A DNA stretch of 19,420 bases from JASHVB01 sp035486135 (GCA_035486135.1 DATHNI010000472.1:1-19420); one strand, 5' to 3'; numbered from the stretch's first letter, positions 1-8,374 are shown. A program made the numbers and translations. The notes: generated by a model not told the origin, from the sequence alone.

Positions 1-1
1 C

Positions 2-850
2 GAACGGTTCAACCTCGTCGTTGTGATATCCCAGACCACCGCACTCGATGATCGGCAGCTTGAGACTGTTGCGCGGCTTTCAGAGGATCCCAGGTTTCGT
101 TACATGCTCTTCAAACAGGGGAGCTTCAACTACTCCTTGGCGAATAATGCGGCTGTCACCGCGACGGAAGCGCCCCTCGTTTGCTTGCTCAACGATGACG
201 TGGAGCCCAAAGACCCCGATTGGCTGGCGCGAATGGTCGGTCATCTTTGCGATCCACGCGTCGGCGCGGTCGGCGCGAAGCTCGACTATCCGAATGGCCT
301 GGTTCAGCACGGCGGCGTCATCCTCGGATCACCTGGCTTCTGCCAGCACGCGAACAGGCACCTGCCCGGGAACCAGCCGGGATATGCCTGGCGCGCGGTA
401 CTTGATCAGGAACTATCGGCGGTAACGGGCGCCTGCCTGCTGGTCCGGCGCTCACTGTATGATCGCGTCCGTGGAATGGACGAGACGTACGCCAGCTCAT
501 ACAACGATATAGATTTCTGCCTCAAGATCCGCGAAGCCGGCTACGCTGTCGTGTTCTGCGCAACGACCGAGCTTATCCACTTTGAATCACTTTCCTATGG
601 CTCGCATTACTGTGGCGATACCGCTGCCGATCGGCATGCCAAGGACGTCAAGCGCATGCAGAATCGATGGTCGTCGATCGGTGCCGCGGATCCGTTCCAC
701 AACCCAAACCTCAGTCTGCTGCCCGGCAGGGAATGGGCACTCGCGTTTCCCCCGCGCGTCAGCAAGCCCCCGCGCGATCCGAGCCCGCGCCACCCCGCGG
801 CCAGGTCATCGGTGGTTCACGATGTCCAGGCAGTGGCCCTACAGGGCTGA
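2..850 (+). CDS. GT2-family glycosyltransferase, 5' end cut by window
   Basis: The reading frame is open from base 2, so the gene begins upstream of the window; a GTG at 23 is only an internal valine. What remains is the second half of a GT-A fold family 2 transferase. It has the acidic metal/nucleotide-sugar motif LLNDDVEP, the stretch GAVGAKLDYPNG followed by VQHGGVILG, and the late motif NDIDFCLKIREAGY, all typical of bacterial rhamnosyl-/polysaccharide-type GT2 enzymes. Such proteins add a sugar from a nucleotide donor to a growing surface glycan at the cytoplasmic face of the membrane. The last 35 residues are proline- and arginine-rich and look non-conserved. It converges on the GT4 gene with a 9-base gap. 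The acceptor and sugar cannot be read from sequence; the neighbouring GDP-6-deoxyhexose genes make a deoxysugar polymer a reasonable guess. Confidence 0.85.
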   Translation, partial: ERFNLVVVISQTTALDDRQLETVARLSEDPRFRYMLFKQGSFNYSLANNAAVTATEAPLVCLLNDDVEPKDPDWLARMVGHLCDPRVGAVGAKLDYPNGLVQHGGVILGSPGFCQHANRHLPGNQPGYAWRAVLDQELSAVTGACLLVRRSLYDRVRGMDETYASSYNDIDFCLKIREAGYAVVFCATTELIHFESLSYGSHYCGDTAADRHAKDVKRMQNRWSSIGAADPFHNPNLSLLPGREWALAFPPRVSKPPRDPSPRHPAARSSVVHDVQAVALQG

Positions 851-859
851 GCTTCCCGG

Positions 860-2353
860 TCAGCCGATCTCCTGCACGATCTCCGCGTTGCTGCCCCCGA
901 TAGGTGCGGCGACTGTCGCTGGCACGGGCGCCAGCGGATCCCCCAATCCTGCCAGCAACGCATCGACGGTCGCCGACCACGGCACCGGCCTGAACTCGCG
1001 CCTGATGCGGGCTTCCCACGCTGCCAGTCCCGCCCGATCCTCGATCGCGTTGCGAATGACCGCATAAGCGTCATGCAGATTGTCGGGGTCGAAACTCCGC
1101 ACCAGATCGCCGCCGGCTTCCGGCAAGGACGTCCTGTTGGCTATCAGACACGGCTTGCCGAAACCAAGGCTCTCGGTCACGGGCAGGCCCCAACCTTCGA
1201 AAAAGGACGGAAACAAGGTGAACAGACAGCCATCGTACAGCGCGGCAAGCTCGGCATCCGATGGGCTCTCGATGAGGATCAACTTGCCGCCCAGGTTGTC
1301 GGTATTGGCGATCTGTTGCATCAGATCGGCCACCAGCCAGCCGACGCGGCCGGCGAACACCAGCGGCGGCACGTGTTCCCGCGGCATTTCATCCAGCAGG
1401 CGGCGCCAGACACGGAACAGCAGCAGATGATTCTTGCGGGCCTCGATGGTCGATACGCTCAACGCGTAACTGCCCGGAGGAGGCAGGCGAGGGCTGCGTG
1501 TTCCAGGCGACTGCCGCAATTCGCTGCCCAACGGCAGGGTTACGACAGGGCCCGGCAACGCAATCCCTTGCTCCCGCGCATAGGCTTCGACGTCGGCCGC
1601 GGTCGCGCGCGAGATGGCGAACACCGTGTCGCATACCGGCAGCGCGCTTTCGATCCATCTCCGGAATGCGCGCACCACCACGCGGTCGCTCCATTCGGGA
1701 CGGCGCACCGGGATCAGGTCGTAGATCAACAGTGCGAACCGCAGACCGTTCGCCTTGCATTGCCTGCGGATCAACCCGCCATAGTCGGGATGCGACCACG
1801 TGGCGCCGAGCATCAGCATGACATCGCCCGGCGCGGCAAGCTCGGCGAAACTGACCCGCGCAGTCGCGGCGACGGATGGGTCGCTTGCCGAGGGTTTGCG
1901 CAAATGCTGCGCGAGCCGGCGCGGCACCCGCGCCACTTCCCCCACCAGGCCGGAAGCCACCCTGCCCCAGGAGCGCAACGCTCTGCCCTGGGTCATCAAC
2001 GCTTCGGCAATATTGGTGCGCAGTGACGGTGATAACCGGTAGGCGAGCCGGCGAACGATCTGGCGCGCGGGCAAATGCACAAAGGCAGGTTCGGCTGTAA
2101 CGCGCCGAGCCGGAGGCGGCGCATCGGAGACCAGGCCGGTGAACAGCGCGGCGATCTCCTGCCACGTCACCACCTGGAAGCCGTTGCCGGTCACCGAATG
2201 CTGGACGAAGTAAACCTGACCCGTGTTGCCATAGCGCGCCTGAAGTTCCCGATAGACCTCGAATGCGAGGCGCTGGATGCCTGTCGGCCGCCGATAATTG
2301 GTGCGGACATATTCAAACAGGTCCTCGACATCGACCCACAATCGCGGCGACAC
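860..2353 (-). CDS. GT4-family (GT-B) glycosyltransferase
   Basis: A 497-residue protein starting at GTG 2353, two bases after the stop of the upstream reductase, so it is probably translationally coupled. The C-terminal half is a classical group 1 domain: donor-domain start STIEARKNH (residues 301-309) and the E-x7-E motif EGWGLPVTE (386-394), whose glutamates contact the nucleotide sugar, followed by SLPEAGGD. The N-terminus has the motif DVEDLFEY...PTGIQR, seen in glycosyltransferases of O-antigen and exopolysaccharide loci. Family knowledge: retaining transfer of mannose- or rhamnose-type sugars is common here. As the third gene after gmd and the reductase, it probably uses the GDP-deoxysugar they make (inference). 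The last 30 residues, rich in Ala/Pro/Val, fall outside the domain. No transmembrane segment is evident, so it is likely cytoplasmic or peripheral. Confidence 0.88.
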   Translation of the reverse strand: MSPRLWVDVEDLFEYVRTNYRRPTGIQRLAFEVYRELQARYGNTGQVYFVQHSVTGNGFQVVTWQEIAALFTGLVSDAPPPARRVTAEPAFVHLPARQIVRRLAYRLSPSLRTNIAEALMTQGRALRSWGRVASGLVGEVARVPRRLAQHLRKPSASDPSVAATARVSFAELAAPGDVMLMLGATWSHPDYGGLIRRQCKANGLRFALLIYDLIPVRRPEWSDRVVVRAFRRWIESALPVCDTVFAISRATAADVEAYAREQGIALPGPVVTLPLGSELRQSPGTRSPRLPPPGSYALSVSTIEARKNHLLLFRVWRRLLDEMPREHVPPLVFAGRVGWLVADLMQQIANTDNLGGKLILIESPSDAELAALYDGCLFTLFPSFFEGWGLPVTESLGFGKPCLIANRTSLPEAGGDLVRSFDPDNLHDAYAVIRNAIEDRAGLAAWEARIRREFRPVPWSATVDALLAGLGDPLAPVPATVAAPIGGSNAEIVQEIG

Positions 2354-2355
2354 GA

Positions 2356-3294
2356 TCAGGCCTCTCCAGCTTCACCAATAATGCGGACGCGCCAATCGTC
2401 GAACACGTCCCGCAAGGTTACAGTCCACGGTATCGCCGGCGACCAGCCCAGCACATCGCGCGCCCGCGTCGCGTCGCCGGCAGCCACGCGGAGGTCGGTC
2501 GCGCGCACCCGGGACCGGTCGATTTGCACATCCAACGCCACACCGGCCATGTCCCGCAGTTCCGTCAGCACGTCGCCGACGCGCCGCGGCTGCCCCGACG
2601 CGAGATTGAGGATCGTGCCCGGCAGCAATATGTCTCTTCGCTCAATGCAGGCGATATAGCCGTTGCAAACGTCACGCACGTCCAGAAAGTCACGCCAGGT
2701 GTCCAGGTTGCCGACCTGCATCACGGCCGGCTGCTGCCCCGCGGCGATCCGCGCGATCTGGCGGGCGAACGCGGGAACCACGAACTCCGCGGATTGGCCG
2801 GGTCCGGTATGGTTGAACGCTCGCAGCCGGACCACGCGCAAGCCCTGCAAAGCCATGCTGCCGAGGGCCAGATCGGCGGCCGCCTTGGTGGCACCGTAGC
2901 TATTCATCGGCGCCAATGCCGTGTCCTCGGTCACTCGCGACCCGGCGCGGAACGAGCTGCCATAGGCATCGGAACTCGACACGAACAGCATGAAACAATC
3001 CGGCGCGTGGCGCAGGATGGCTCGCGCGAGGTGTAGCGTGCCGTGCAGGTTGACTTGCCAGGCGTTGTCCTCGTCGTGTGCCGCAGCGGCGACCGTCGAT
3101 ACCGCGGCCAGGTGGATGCACACCTGTGGTGACACGTCCTGGATCGTGGCCGCGACCGCGCTCGCATTCCGGATGTCGAACTCCGGCGTGATCAGAGTGG
3201 TGCCGGGATAGGCCGCCGGCAGCAACGCCGTCAGGTGGCGGCCGACGAACCCCGACGCTCCGGTGAGCAGGATGCGCGCGGGTGGGACGGTCAT
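2356..3294 (-). CDS. rmd: NAD(P)-dependent sugar epimerase/reductase, likely GDP-4-keto-6-deoxy-D-mannose reductase
   Basis: An extended short-chain dehydrogenase/reductase of 312 residues. It has the Rossmann motif TGASGFVG (residues 11-18), the substrate-side serines SSSDAYG (106-112) and the catalytic pair Y133-x3-K137. The order gmd-rmd and the RMD-like sequence suggest it reduces the 4-keto group made by GMD, giving GDP-D-rhamnose; a GDP-fucose-type or other 6-deoxyhexose reductase cannot be excluded. I chose ATG 3294, one base after the gmd stop, because it puts the Rossmann strand at the usual distance from the N-terminus. An ATG at 3318 would add eight residues and overlap gmd by 23 bases. 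Neither start has a strong Shine-Dalgarno sequence, so coupling to gmd is likely. Confidence 0.8.
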   Translation of the reverse strand: MTVPPARILLTGASGFVGRHLTALLPAAYPGTTLITPEFDIRNASAVAATIQDVSPQVCIHLAAVSTVAAAAHDEDNAWQVNLHGTLHLARAILRHAPDCFMLFVSSSDAYGSSFRAGSRVTEDTALAPMNSYGATKAAADLALGSMALQGLRVVRLRAFNHTGPGQSAEFVVPAFARQIARIAAGQQPAVMQVGNLDTWRDFLDVRDVCNGYIACIERRDILLPGTILNLASGQPRRVGDVLTELRDMAGVALDVQIDRSRVRATDLRVAAGDATRARDVLGWSPAIPWTVTLRDVFDDWRVRIIGEAGEA

Positions 3295-3295
3295 G

Positions 3296-4279
3296 TCAGG
3301 TTTTCTGCCGTGCGCCATGGCGGGCGAGATCGGCCTCGACCATCTCGGCGATCATGTCCTCCAGCGACACGGCCGGCTCCCAACCAAGTGTGCGCCGTGC
3401 CTTGCTGGCGTCGCCGAGCAATACATCGACTTCCGCCGGACGGATCAGTTCCTGGCTGGTGACCACGTGGTCTTCATAGTCCAGGCCCACATAGGCGAAA
3501 GCGATCCGGCAGAAGTCACGGACCGATATGGTTTGGCCGCTGGCGATGACGTAATCGTCCGGGGTTTCCTGCTGCAGCATCAGCCACATGGCGCGGACGT
3601 AGTCGCGCGCGTGCCCCCAGTCGCGCCGCGCCCCCAGGTTGCCGAGCGACAACTCGCGTGCCAGTCCCAGCTTGATGCGTGCCACGCCGTCGGTGATCTT
3701 GCGAGTGACGAACTCGATGCCGCGCAGCGGGCTTTCGTGATTGAACAGGATGCCGCACGAAGCATGCATGCCGAAGCTCTCGCGGTGATTGACGGTCATC
3801 CAGTGTGCGTAGAGCTTGGCGATTGCGTACGGCGAGCGAGGGTGGAACCGCGTCTTCTCGGTCTGCTGTGGTTCCTGGATGCGGCCGTACATCTCCGACG
3901 ACGAGGCCTGGTAAAAGCGTGTCTGTGGCAGGACGATCCGCGCCGCCTCGAGCATATTGGCGGCGCCCAGGCCGGTCACCTGGCCGGTCAGCAGCGGCTG
4001 GTTCCAGGATGCGGCGACGAAGCTCTGCGCGGCGAGGTTGTACACCTCGTCCGGCTGGTATTTCTGCAATACGCGGATCAGGCTCGAGAGATCGACGAGA
4101 TTGCCATCGACGAGTTCCACCTGGTCGAGAATACCCAGCCAACGCAAACGCTCCCCAACGGTATCGGAGGACGCCGAGCGGCGCAGCAGACCGATGACCC
4201 GGTAGCCTTTGTCCAGCATGAATTGGGACAGGTACGCACCATCCTGACCGGTCACCCCTGTGATCAAACAGGTTGGCAT
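3296..4279 (-). CDS. gmd: GDP-mannose 4,6-dehydratase
   Basis: Converts GDP-D-mannose to GDP-4-keto-6-deoxy-D-mannose, the first committed step to GDP-D-rhamnose, GDP-fucose and related sugars. The 327-residue product is typical of the shorter bacterial enzymes. The start MPTCLITGVTGQDG carries the cofactor motif G8-x2-G-x2-G14, followed by SSSEMYG (126-132) and Y151-x3-K155, which supply the Ser/Thr-Glu-Tyr-Lys catalytic set. The family signature GNLGARRDWGHARDYV is present. The frame stays open upstream to 4453, but those 58 codons have no conserved content; ATG 4279 is preceded by an AGGAG at 4288-4292 with an 8-base spacer. It is the first gene of a three-gene minus-strand operon and diverges from the flavin monooxygenase gene. 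Confidence 0.93.
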   Translation of the reverse strand: MPTCLITGVTGQDGAYLSQFMLDKGYRVIGLLRRSASSDTVGERLRWLGILDQVELVDGNLVDLSSLIRVLQKYQPDEVYNLAAQSFVAASWNQPLLTGQVTGLGAANMLEAARIVLPQTRFYQASSSEMYGRIQEPQQTEKTRFHPRSPYAIAKLYAHWMTVNHRESFGMHASCGILFNHESPLRGIEFVTRKITDGVARIKLGLARELSLGNLGARRDWGHARDYVRAMWLMLQQETPDDYVIASGQTISVRDFCRIAFAYVGLDYEDHVVTSQELIRPAEVDVLLGDASKARRTLGWEPAVSLEDMIAEMVEADLARHGARQKT

Positions 4280-4468
4280 CGAAATTTCTCCTGACGGCGT
4301 CACGCTACCATGACGGGTTGATCGTACCCCACGGCCCGCAGAGTGGCTTATGACGCGGTTGTCACCTGGGTGCGAGCCACCAATTTGTGGGCGTGACAGT
4401 GTCCCGTCATACACCCCTGTCCGCCGCACACCACTCTGCCAGCCTTGGACCACAAAGGATCAGGCCCC
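4280..4468. promoter_or_regulatory. Divergent intergenic region, gmd operon versus flavin monooxygenase
   Basis: These 189 bases must hold the promoters for two divergent transcripts. No convincing -35/-10 pair was found on either strand. A 7-base inverted pair, TGACGGG at 4311-4317 and CCCGTCA at 4403-4409, spans the region and could be an operator, but matches this short arise by chance. Confidence 0.35.
4288..4292 (-). promoter_or_regulatory. Ribosome binding site of gmd
   Basis: AGGAG on the minus strand, 8 bases before ATG 4279. It decides the start of the dehydratase against the longer open frame reaching 4453. Confidence 0.8.
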
Positions 4469-5806
4469 ATGCCCCGACCCCGCCAACTCCGCCTCGGCGC
4501 GTTCATGCGTCCGGTCAGCATCCACACCGCCGCCTGGCGCTATCCCGGCGCCTTCCCGGACGCCAACTTCAACCTGCCCCACCTGAAACGCTTCGTCCAG
4601 ACGCTGGAGCGCGGCCGGTTCGATGCATTCTTCATGGCGGATCACCTGGCCGTACTCAACATGCCGATGGCTGCCCTCAAGCGCAGCCACACCGTGACCT
4701 CGTTCGAGCCCTTCACCCTGCTCTCGGCGCTGGCCATGGTCACCGACCACATCGGCCTGATCGCCACCGGCTCCACCACGTTCGACGCGCCCTACCACGT
4801 GGCTCGGCGCTTCGCCTCGCTGGACCATCTCAGCGGCGGACGTGCGGGCTGGAATATCGTCACCACGTCCAACCCCGATGCGGCGCTGAACTTCGGGCTG
4901 GAAGAACAGATGGAGCACGCCGAACGTTACCGTCGTGCCCGTGAATTCTACGACGTGGTGACCGGCCTGTGGGACAGTTGGGCGGAGGACGCGTTCGTCC
5001 GCAACACGGAAACCGGCGAGTTTTTCGACCCCGCCCGGATGCACGTCCTGGATCACAAGGGCCCCTACTACTCGGTGCGCGGTCCGCTGAATATCGCCCG
5101 CCCGGTGCAGGGCTGGCCGGTCATCGTGCAGGCCGGCGCGTCCGATGACGGCCGCCAGCTTGCCGCGGAAACCGCCGAGGTGATCTTCGCCGGCGCCGGC
5201 AACCTCGCCGGCGCGCGCGCCCTGTATGCCGATGTGAAGGGCCGCATGGCGCGGCTCGGCCGCGACCCGGACCACCTGAAGATCCTGCCCGGCGCCTTCG
5301 TCGTCGTCGGAGACTCGCTCGCGGAGGCGCAGGAGAAGCGGTTCCGGCTCGACAGCCTGGTGCACTACGATAGCGCCATCGCTTCGCTGTCCATCGCGCT
5401 CGGCACCGACGCGTCGCAATTCGAGCCGGACGCGCCGCTGCCCGACATTCCCGAGACCAATGCGAGCAAGAGCGGGCGCGAGCGCGCCATCACCCTGGCG
5501 CAGCAGGAGAACCTGACCGTGCGCCAACTCGCGTTGCGGCTTGGTGGCTATGGCGGGCCGGCGTTGCTCGGCACGCCGGCGATGATTGCCGATCAGATGG
5601 AGGAATGGCTGCTGTCGGACGCCTGCGACGGCTTCAACGTCATGTTTCCCTACCTCCCGGGCGGGCTGGATGATTTCGTCGATCGTGTGGTGCCGGAACT
5701 GCAACGGCGCGGCCTGTTCCGGCGTGACTACGAGGGTGCCACGCTACGCGAAAACCTCGGCCTGCCGCGTCCCGAGAACCGCTTTTTTCCGAGCCGGGCA
5801 ATGTAG
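4469..5806 (+). CDS. LLM-class flavin-dependent monooxygenase, NtaA/SnaA/DmoA type
   Basis: A 445-residue luciferase-like TIM-barrel monooxygenase of the family that includes nitrilotriacetate, EDTA, dimethyl sulfide and dibenzothiophene-sulfone monooxygenases; these use FMNH2 from a separate reductase. The N-terminal strand LRLGAFMRP, the motif FDAFFMADH and the signature SGGRAGWNIVTTSN (from residue 122) are characteristic, as is the length. I chose ATG 4469 over an in-frame TTG at 4445 because AAAGGA lies at 4454-4459. No flavin reductase gene is adjacent. The substrate cannot be read. About 650 bases downstream lies an SsuA/TauA-like ABC system, and LLM oxygenases often sit beside such transporters in sulfonate- or amine-scavenging loci, so it could belong to the same utilisation block (inference). 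Confidence 0.9.
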   Translation: MPRPRQLRLGAFMRPVSIHTAAWRYPGAFPDANFNLPHLKRFVQTLERGRFDAFFMADHLAVLNMPMAALKRSHTVTSFEPFTLLSALAMVTDHIGLIATGSTTFDAPYHVARRFASLDHLSGGRAGWNIVTTSNPDAALNFGLEEQMEHAERYRRAREFYDVVTGLWDSWAEDAFVRNTETGEFFDPARMHVLDHKGPYYSVRGPLNIARPVQGWPVIVQAGASDDGRQLAAETAEVIFAGAGNLAGARALYADVKGRMARLGRDPDHLKILPGAFVVVGDSLAEAQEKRFRLDSLVHYDSAIASLSIALGTDASQFEPDAPLPDIPETNASKSGRERAITLAQQENLTVRQLALRLGGYGGPALLGTPAMIADQMEEWLLSDACDGFNVMFPYLPGGLDDFVDRVVPELQRRGLFRRDYEGATLRENLGLPRPENRFFPSRAM

Positions 5807-5807
5807 T

Positions 5808-5827
5808 CCACGCGCCCTCGGGCGTGG
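5808..5827 (+). terminator. GC-rich hairpin just after the monooxygenase stop
   Basis: Starting two bases after the stop codon, CCAC and GCCC pair with GGGC and GTGG around a TC loop with a two-base bulge. There is no T-run after it, so it is at best a non-canonical terminator. Confidence 0.35.
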
Positions 5828-5904
5828 CCGGTGCGCTCTCAGCTCGAGCTTCCGCAATTCACTCGGTCGGGTAACACCCGCATAGGTTCTCTTTCCGGGC
5901 GCGA

Positions 5905-5943
5905 GCAGCAAAGTCGTGGATTGCGGGGCCACGCCCGCCACGA
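5905..5943 (+). repeat. Dispersed palindromic repeat, degenerate copy
   Basis: The 17-mer GCAGCAAAGTCGTGGAT (5905-5921) is identical to 11255-11271 in the large inverted repeat downstream. Here TCGTGG (5914-5919) pairs with CCACGA (5938-5943), and an inner GCGGG/CCCGC stem lies between them. It is a single weaker copy of the same family. Confidence 0.7.
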
Positions 5944-6440
5944 TTTAGGTGCCAGGCCCTGCGGACAAGGAGATGGTCGGCGTTCTGGCCCAGCATGGAC
6001 GCCCTGAACCTGACGCCGCCGGTTGAGTTCCCCAGACCGGACCCACCCCTCGAGCAGACGTGCTCGCGGCGGCATGGGGACCGGTCCGGACCGCCAGCGG
6101 GAGCATCACGGGCGGCCACGCCGCAGCCCCAATAGTGATCGCATGGCCTGCTTCCTGCATCTTGTTAGGTCACCATTGCCGGAATGCGGACGATCGCTGC
6201 ATTGCGGGAGCCACCACCGCCCAGATTATGCCTGCCCTCTAAGCCTACTGCCCACGAAATGTACATCAACCGCGATCCTGCCGACCCGATTTTGCTCCCG
6301 GCCTGTGCGCACCCCGATGCGGCTGCATGGCCGGTCCGGGAAACCCGGCCAGCCTGCGCCGGCGCCATCCCCGTCGGGCGGCACCCACGACGCTCGACGG
6401 ATCCAGCCGCATGAAACCGCGCCGCAGCTTTCGCCGCAAA

Positions 6441-6444
6441 GGAG
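6441..6444 (+). promoter_or_regulatory. Ribosome binding site deciding the GTG start at 6453
   Basis: AAAGGAGA surrounds this GGAG, which lies 8 bases before GTG 6453. It favours that codon over the ATG at 6411 and places the twin-arginine motif at the extreme N-terminus, as expected. Confidence 0.75.
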
Positions 6445-6452
6445 AACACCGC

Positions 6453-7421
6453 GTGATCCGCAGCCGACGCAGCTTCCTCGCCGCCGCCCTCGCCGCCCCC
6501 TCGATTATGGCCGGGGTCGTGCTGCGCGCGCGTCCAGCCGACGCCGACACCATCACTATCCGCATTGGCGCGCTCAAGCTGATCCACTCGATCACGCCAT
6601 GGTTCTACGAGCGCTTCGTGCCGGCGGGCTACCGCATCGAGATCATCCCGTTCGAAAGTCCCACCGACGGCAAATCGGCTGTCGTCACCAGGTCGGTTGA
6701 CTTCGGCACGTTCGGCATCGCCGCGGCGATCCTCGGCGCCGCCGCGCATGAGCCGGTGGTGGTGTTCGGCTCGTCCTGCAACAAGGGCATGGCGGTGGTG
6801 GCGCGCAAGGATTCGCCGATCAGCACCCTGAAGGACCTCAAGGGCAAGCGCGTCGCCATCTGGCCCGGCTCGACGCAGGAAGTGTTCATCCTCGAACGCC
6901 TGCACATGGAAGGCATGACCATCCACGACATCGAATCCGTGCGCGTATCGTTCAGCGAGATGCCGGCGGCACTCCAGCGCGGGGACGTGGATGCCTATGT
7001 GGGCGCCGAACCGGGGCCGGGCCTGTCGCTCGCCACCGGCATCGGCAAGATCGTCGAGTATCCGTATTCGACGCCGATGGGCAGCCTGAACATGATCCTC
7101 GCCGCCCATCGCGAAACGCTCGCGAACAAGCCGGACCTCGCGCGCATCGTGCTGACCTTGCAGAAGCAGGCCAGCACCTACGCCATGGCACACCCCGATG
7201 AGATGGCGGCGATGACCGTCGCGAAGCTCGGCATGAAGCCGGATGCGGTGGCGTTGTCGGTGAAAAATGTCGAACTGAACTGGCGGATGTCGCCGGAGAT
7301 GGTCGCCGAGGGCAAGACCTATGCGGACCACATGCTGGAGCTGAAGCAGATCCGCACGCTGCCGGATTTCACCACGTTCTTCGACACGCGCTTCTCCGAC
7401 ACGCTGGCGCAGGGGGCATAA
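6453..7421 (+). CDS. ABC transporter substrate-binding protein, SsuA/TauA/NMT1-like, Tat-exported
   Basis: A 322-residue periplasmic binding protein for the ABC system encoded directly downstream. The N-terminus has a twin-arginine motif, SRRSFLAA, a hydrophobic core and a likely cleavage after ARPADA, so it is probably exported folded by the Tat pathway. The mature part has the features of the nitrate/sulfonate/taurine/thiamine-precursor binding family: two lobes, the motif DLKGKRVAIWPGST, and late DEMAAMTVAKLGM. GTG 6453 is chosen on its strong ribosome site. Its TAA shares one base with the permease ATG (TAATG), so the genes are coupled. Because allophanate and carboxybiuret hydrolases follow, the ligand may be a small nitrogen-rich molecule rather than a sulfonate (inference). 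Confidence 0.9.
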   Translation: MIRSRRSFLAAALAAPSIMAGVVLRARPADADTITIRIGALKLIHSITPWFYERFVPAGYRIEIIPFESPTDGKSAVVTRSVDFGTFGIAAAILGAAAHEPVVVFGSSCNKGMAVVARKDSPISTLKDLKGKRVAIWPGSTQEVFILERLHMEGMTIHDIESVRVSFSEMPAALQRGDVDAYVGAEPGPGLSLATGIGKIVEYPYSTPMGSLNMILAAHRETLANKPDLARIVLTLQKQASTYAMAHPDEMAAMTVAKLGMKPDAVALSVKNVELNWRMSPEMVAEGKTYADHMLELKQIRTLPDFTTFFDTRFSDTLAQGA

Positions 7422-8374
7422 TGAGCGGCGAGGCAGACTCCCTCTCCCGCGAAGCGGGAGAGGGTAGGGTGAGGGTGATCGGGCCGGCACGCAGCGTGGA
7501 GGTAGAGCGGGGCGACCCGATCGCCCTCACGCTCGCCGCTTCGCGCCTCGACCCCGGATCAAGTCCGGGGCAGGCTCTCTCCCGCGTAGCGGGAGAGGTT
7601 TTGCGCAACCGCCGCGTCCGCGCTTGCCTCGTGCCGTTGCTTCTCCTCTTCCTCTGGTGGCTTGGCACGCGCAGCAGCCCCGACGGTCTGATCCCGCCTC
7701 CCGCGGCGGTTGGCGTCGCCCTGTGGGACCTCGCTTTCGGCGGCATCAACGACGACGCATTCAGCCAGATGCTGTTGACCGACCTAATCGCCTCCGCCAG
7801 CCGCGTTTACGGCGCCTTTTTGCTCGCCGCCGCTGTCGCCCTGCCGCTCGGCATGCTGATCGGCCGGCTGCGCGTCGTGCGCGAATTGCTCGAACCCACC
7901 TTCCAGCTTCTCCGCCCGGTCCCGGTCACCGCCTGGCTGCCGCTATCCATGATCATCTTCGGCCTCGGCCCGCGCTCGGCTTTCTTCCTGGTGGCGCTCG
8001 GCGCGTTCTATCCGATCCTGGTCAACACCGTATTCGCGGTGCGCAGCGTCGAGCCCCGCCTGTTCGAGGCGGCACAGATGCTCGGCGTCTCCCCGGCGCG
8101 CCTGTTCCCCAAGGTGGTCCTGCCCGCTTCCTTGCCCGGCATGTTCACCGGCCTCCGCGTCGGCCTCGGCTTCGCCTGGGTGGTCATCGTGGTCGGCGAG
8201 ATGACCGGCGTACAGACCGGCCTCGGTGCGATGATCATGGACGCGCGGCAGCTTTCCCGCACCGAGATCGTGATCTCCGGCATGGCGGTCATCGGGCTCG
8301 CCGGCTTCCTGTCCGACCTGGCGATCCAGATGGTCGGGCGCCGCCTGCTGGCCTGGAGCCCCCTGCATGGTTGA
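7421..8374 (+). CDS. ABC transporter permease, SsuC/TauC-like, with repeat-derived N-terminal codons
   Basis: Membrane component of the importer. From residue 65 on it is a normal BPD_transp_1 permease: a first membrane helix ACLVPLLLLFLWWLG, several further hydrophobic segments, and the EAA loop EAAQMLGVSPARLFPKVVLP that docks the ATPase. Total length is 317 residues, about 60 more than usual. The excess is the translation of a palindromic repeat element (roughly residues 7-60) inserted just after the start codon. ATG 7421 has AGGGGG at 7411-7416 and overlaps the upstream stop, so it is the natural start. An in-frame TTG at 7601, with GGAG at 7592-7595, would give a normal 257-residue protein. 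The 3' end overlaps the ATPase gene by 8 bases. Confidence 0.9.
   Translation: MSGEADSLSREAGEGRVRVIGPARSVEVERGDPIALTLAASRLDPGSSPGQALSRVAGEVLRNRRVRACLVPLLLLFLWWLGTRSSPDGLIPPPAAVGVALWDLAFGGINDDAFSQMLLTDLIASASRVYGAFLLAAAVALPLGMLIGRLRVVRELLEPTFQLLRPVPVTAWLPLSMIIFGLGPRSAFFLVALGAFYPILVNTVFAVRSVEPRLFEAAQMLGVSPARLFPKVVLPASLPGMFTGLRVGLGFAWVVIVVGEMTGVQTGLGAMIMDARQLSRTEIVISGMAVIGLAGFLSDLAIQMVGRRLLAWSPLHG
7436..7600 (+). repeat. Palindromic repeat element inside the permease coding sequence
   Basis: Four inverted repeats are packed into about 160 bases: an 11-bp perfect hairpin at 7440-7464 (arms CCCTCTCCCGC), a 15-bp stem joining 7469-7483 and 7516-7530 with one mismatch, a 7-bp hairpin at 7552-7570, and a 9-bp hairpin at 7577-7597 (arms CTCTCCCGC). 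The first and last hairpins share the same arm sequence. The type resembles the dispersed intergenic palindromes of many GC-rich proteobacteria. It contains no stop codon in the permease frame. Confidence 0.85.

Larger units (their letters stand above)
5828..6452. other. Non-coding stretch between monooxygenase and ABC transporter
   Basis: About 625 bases without a credible gene. Short open frames occur on both strands, but none has family motifs, a ribosome site or a plausible start. It contains one copy of a dispersed repeat at 5905-5943. The last 15 bases hold the ribosome site of the substrate-binding protein. Decayed genes are possible, but nothing recognisable remains. Confidence 0.6.

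Noticed and set aside
860..2353. Long open frames on the plus strand opposite the GT4 gene (for example 1073-2026)
   Set aside because: They are arginine-, alanine- and glutamine-rich antisense readings with no family motif; the minus-strand frame has clear GT-B motifs.
6165..7490. A 441-codon minus-strand frame opposite the binding-protein gene
   Set aside because: Histidine/arginine/aspartate-rich antisense reading; the plus strand has a Tat signal, ribosome site and family motifs.
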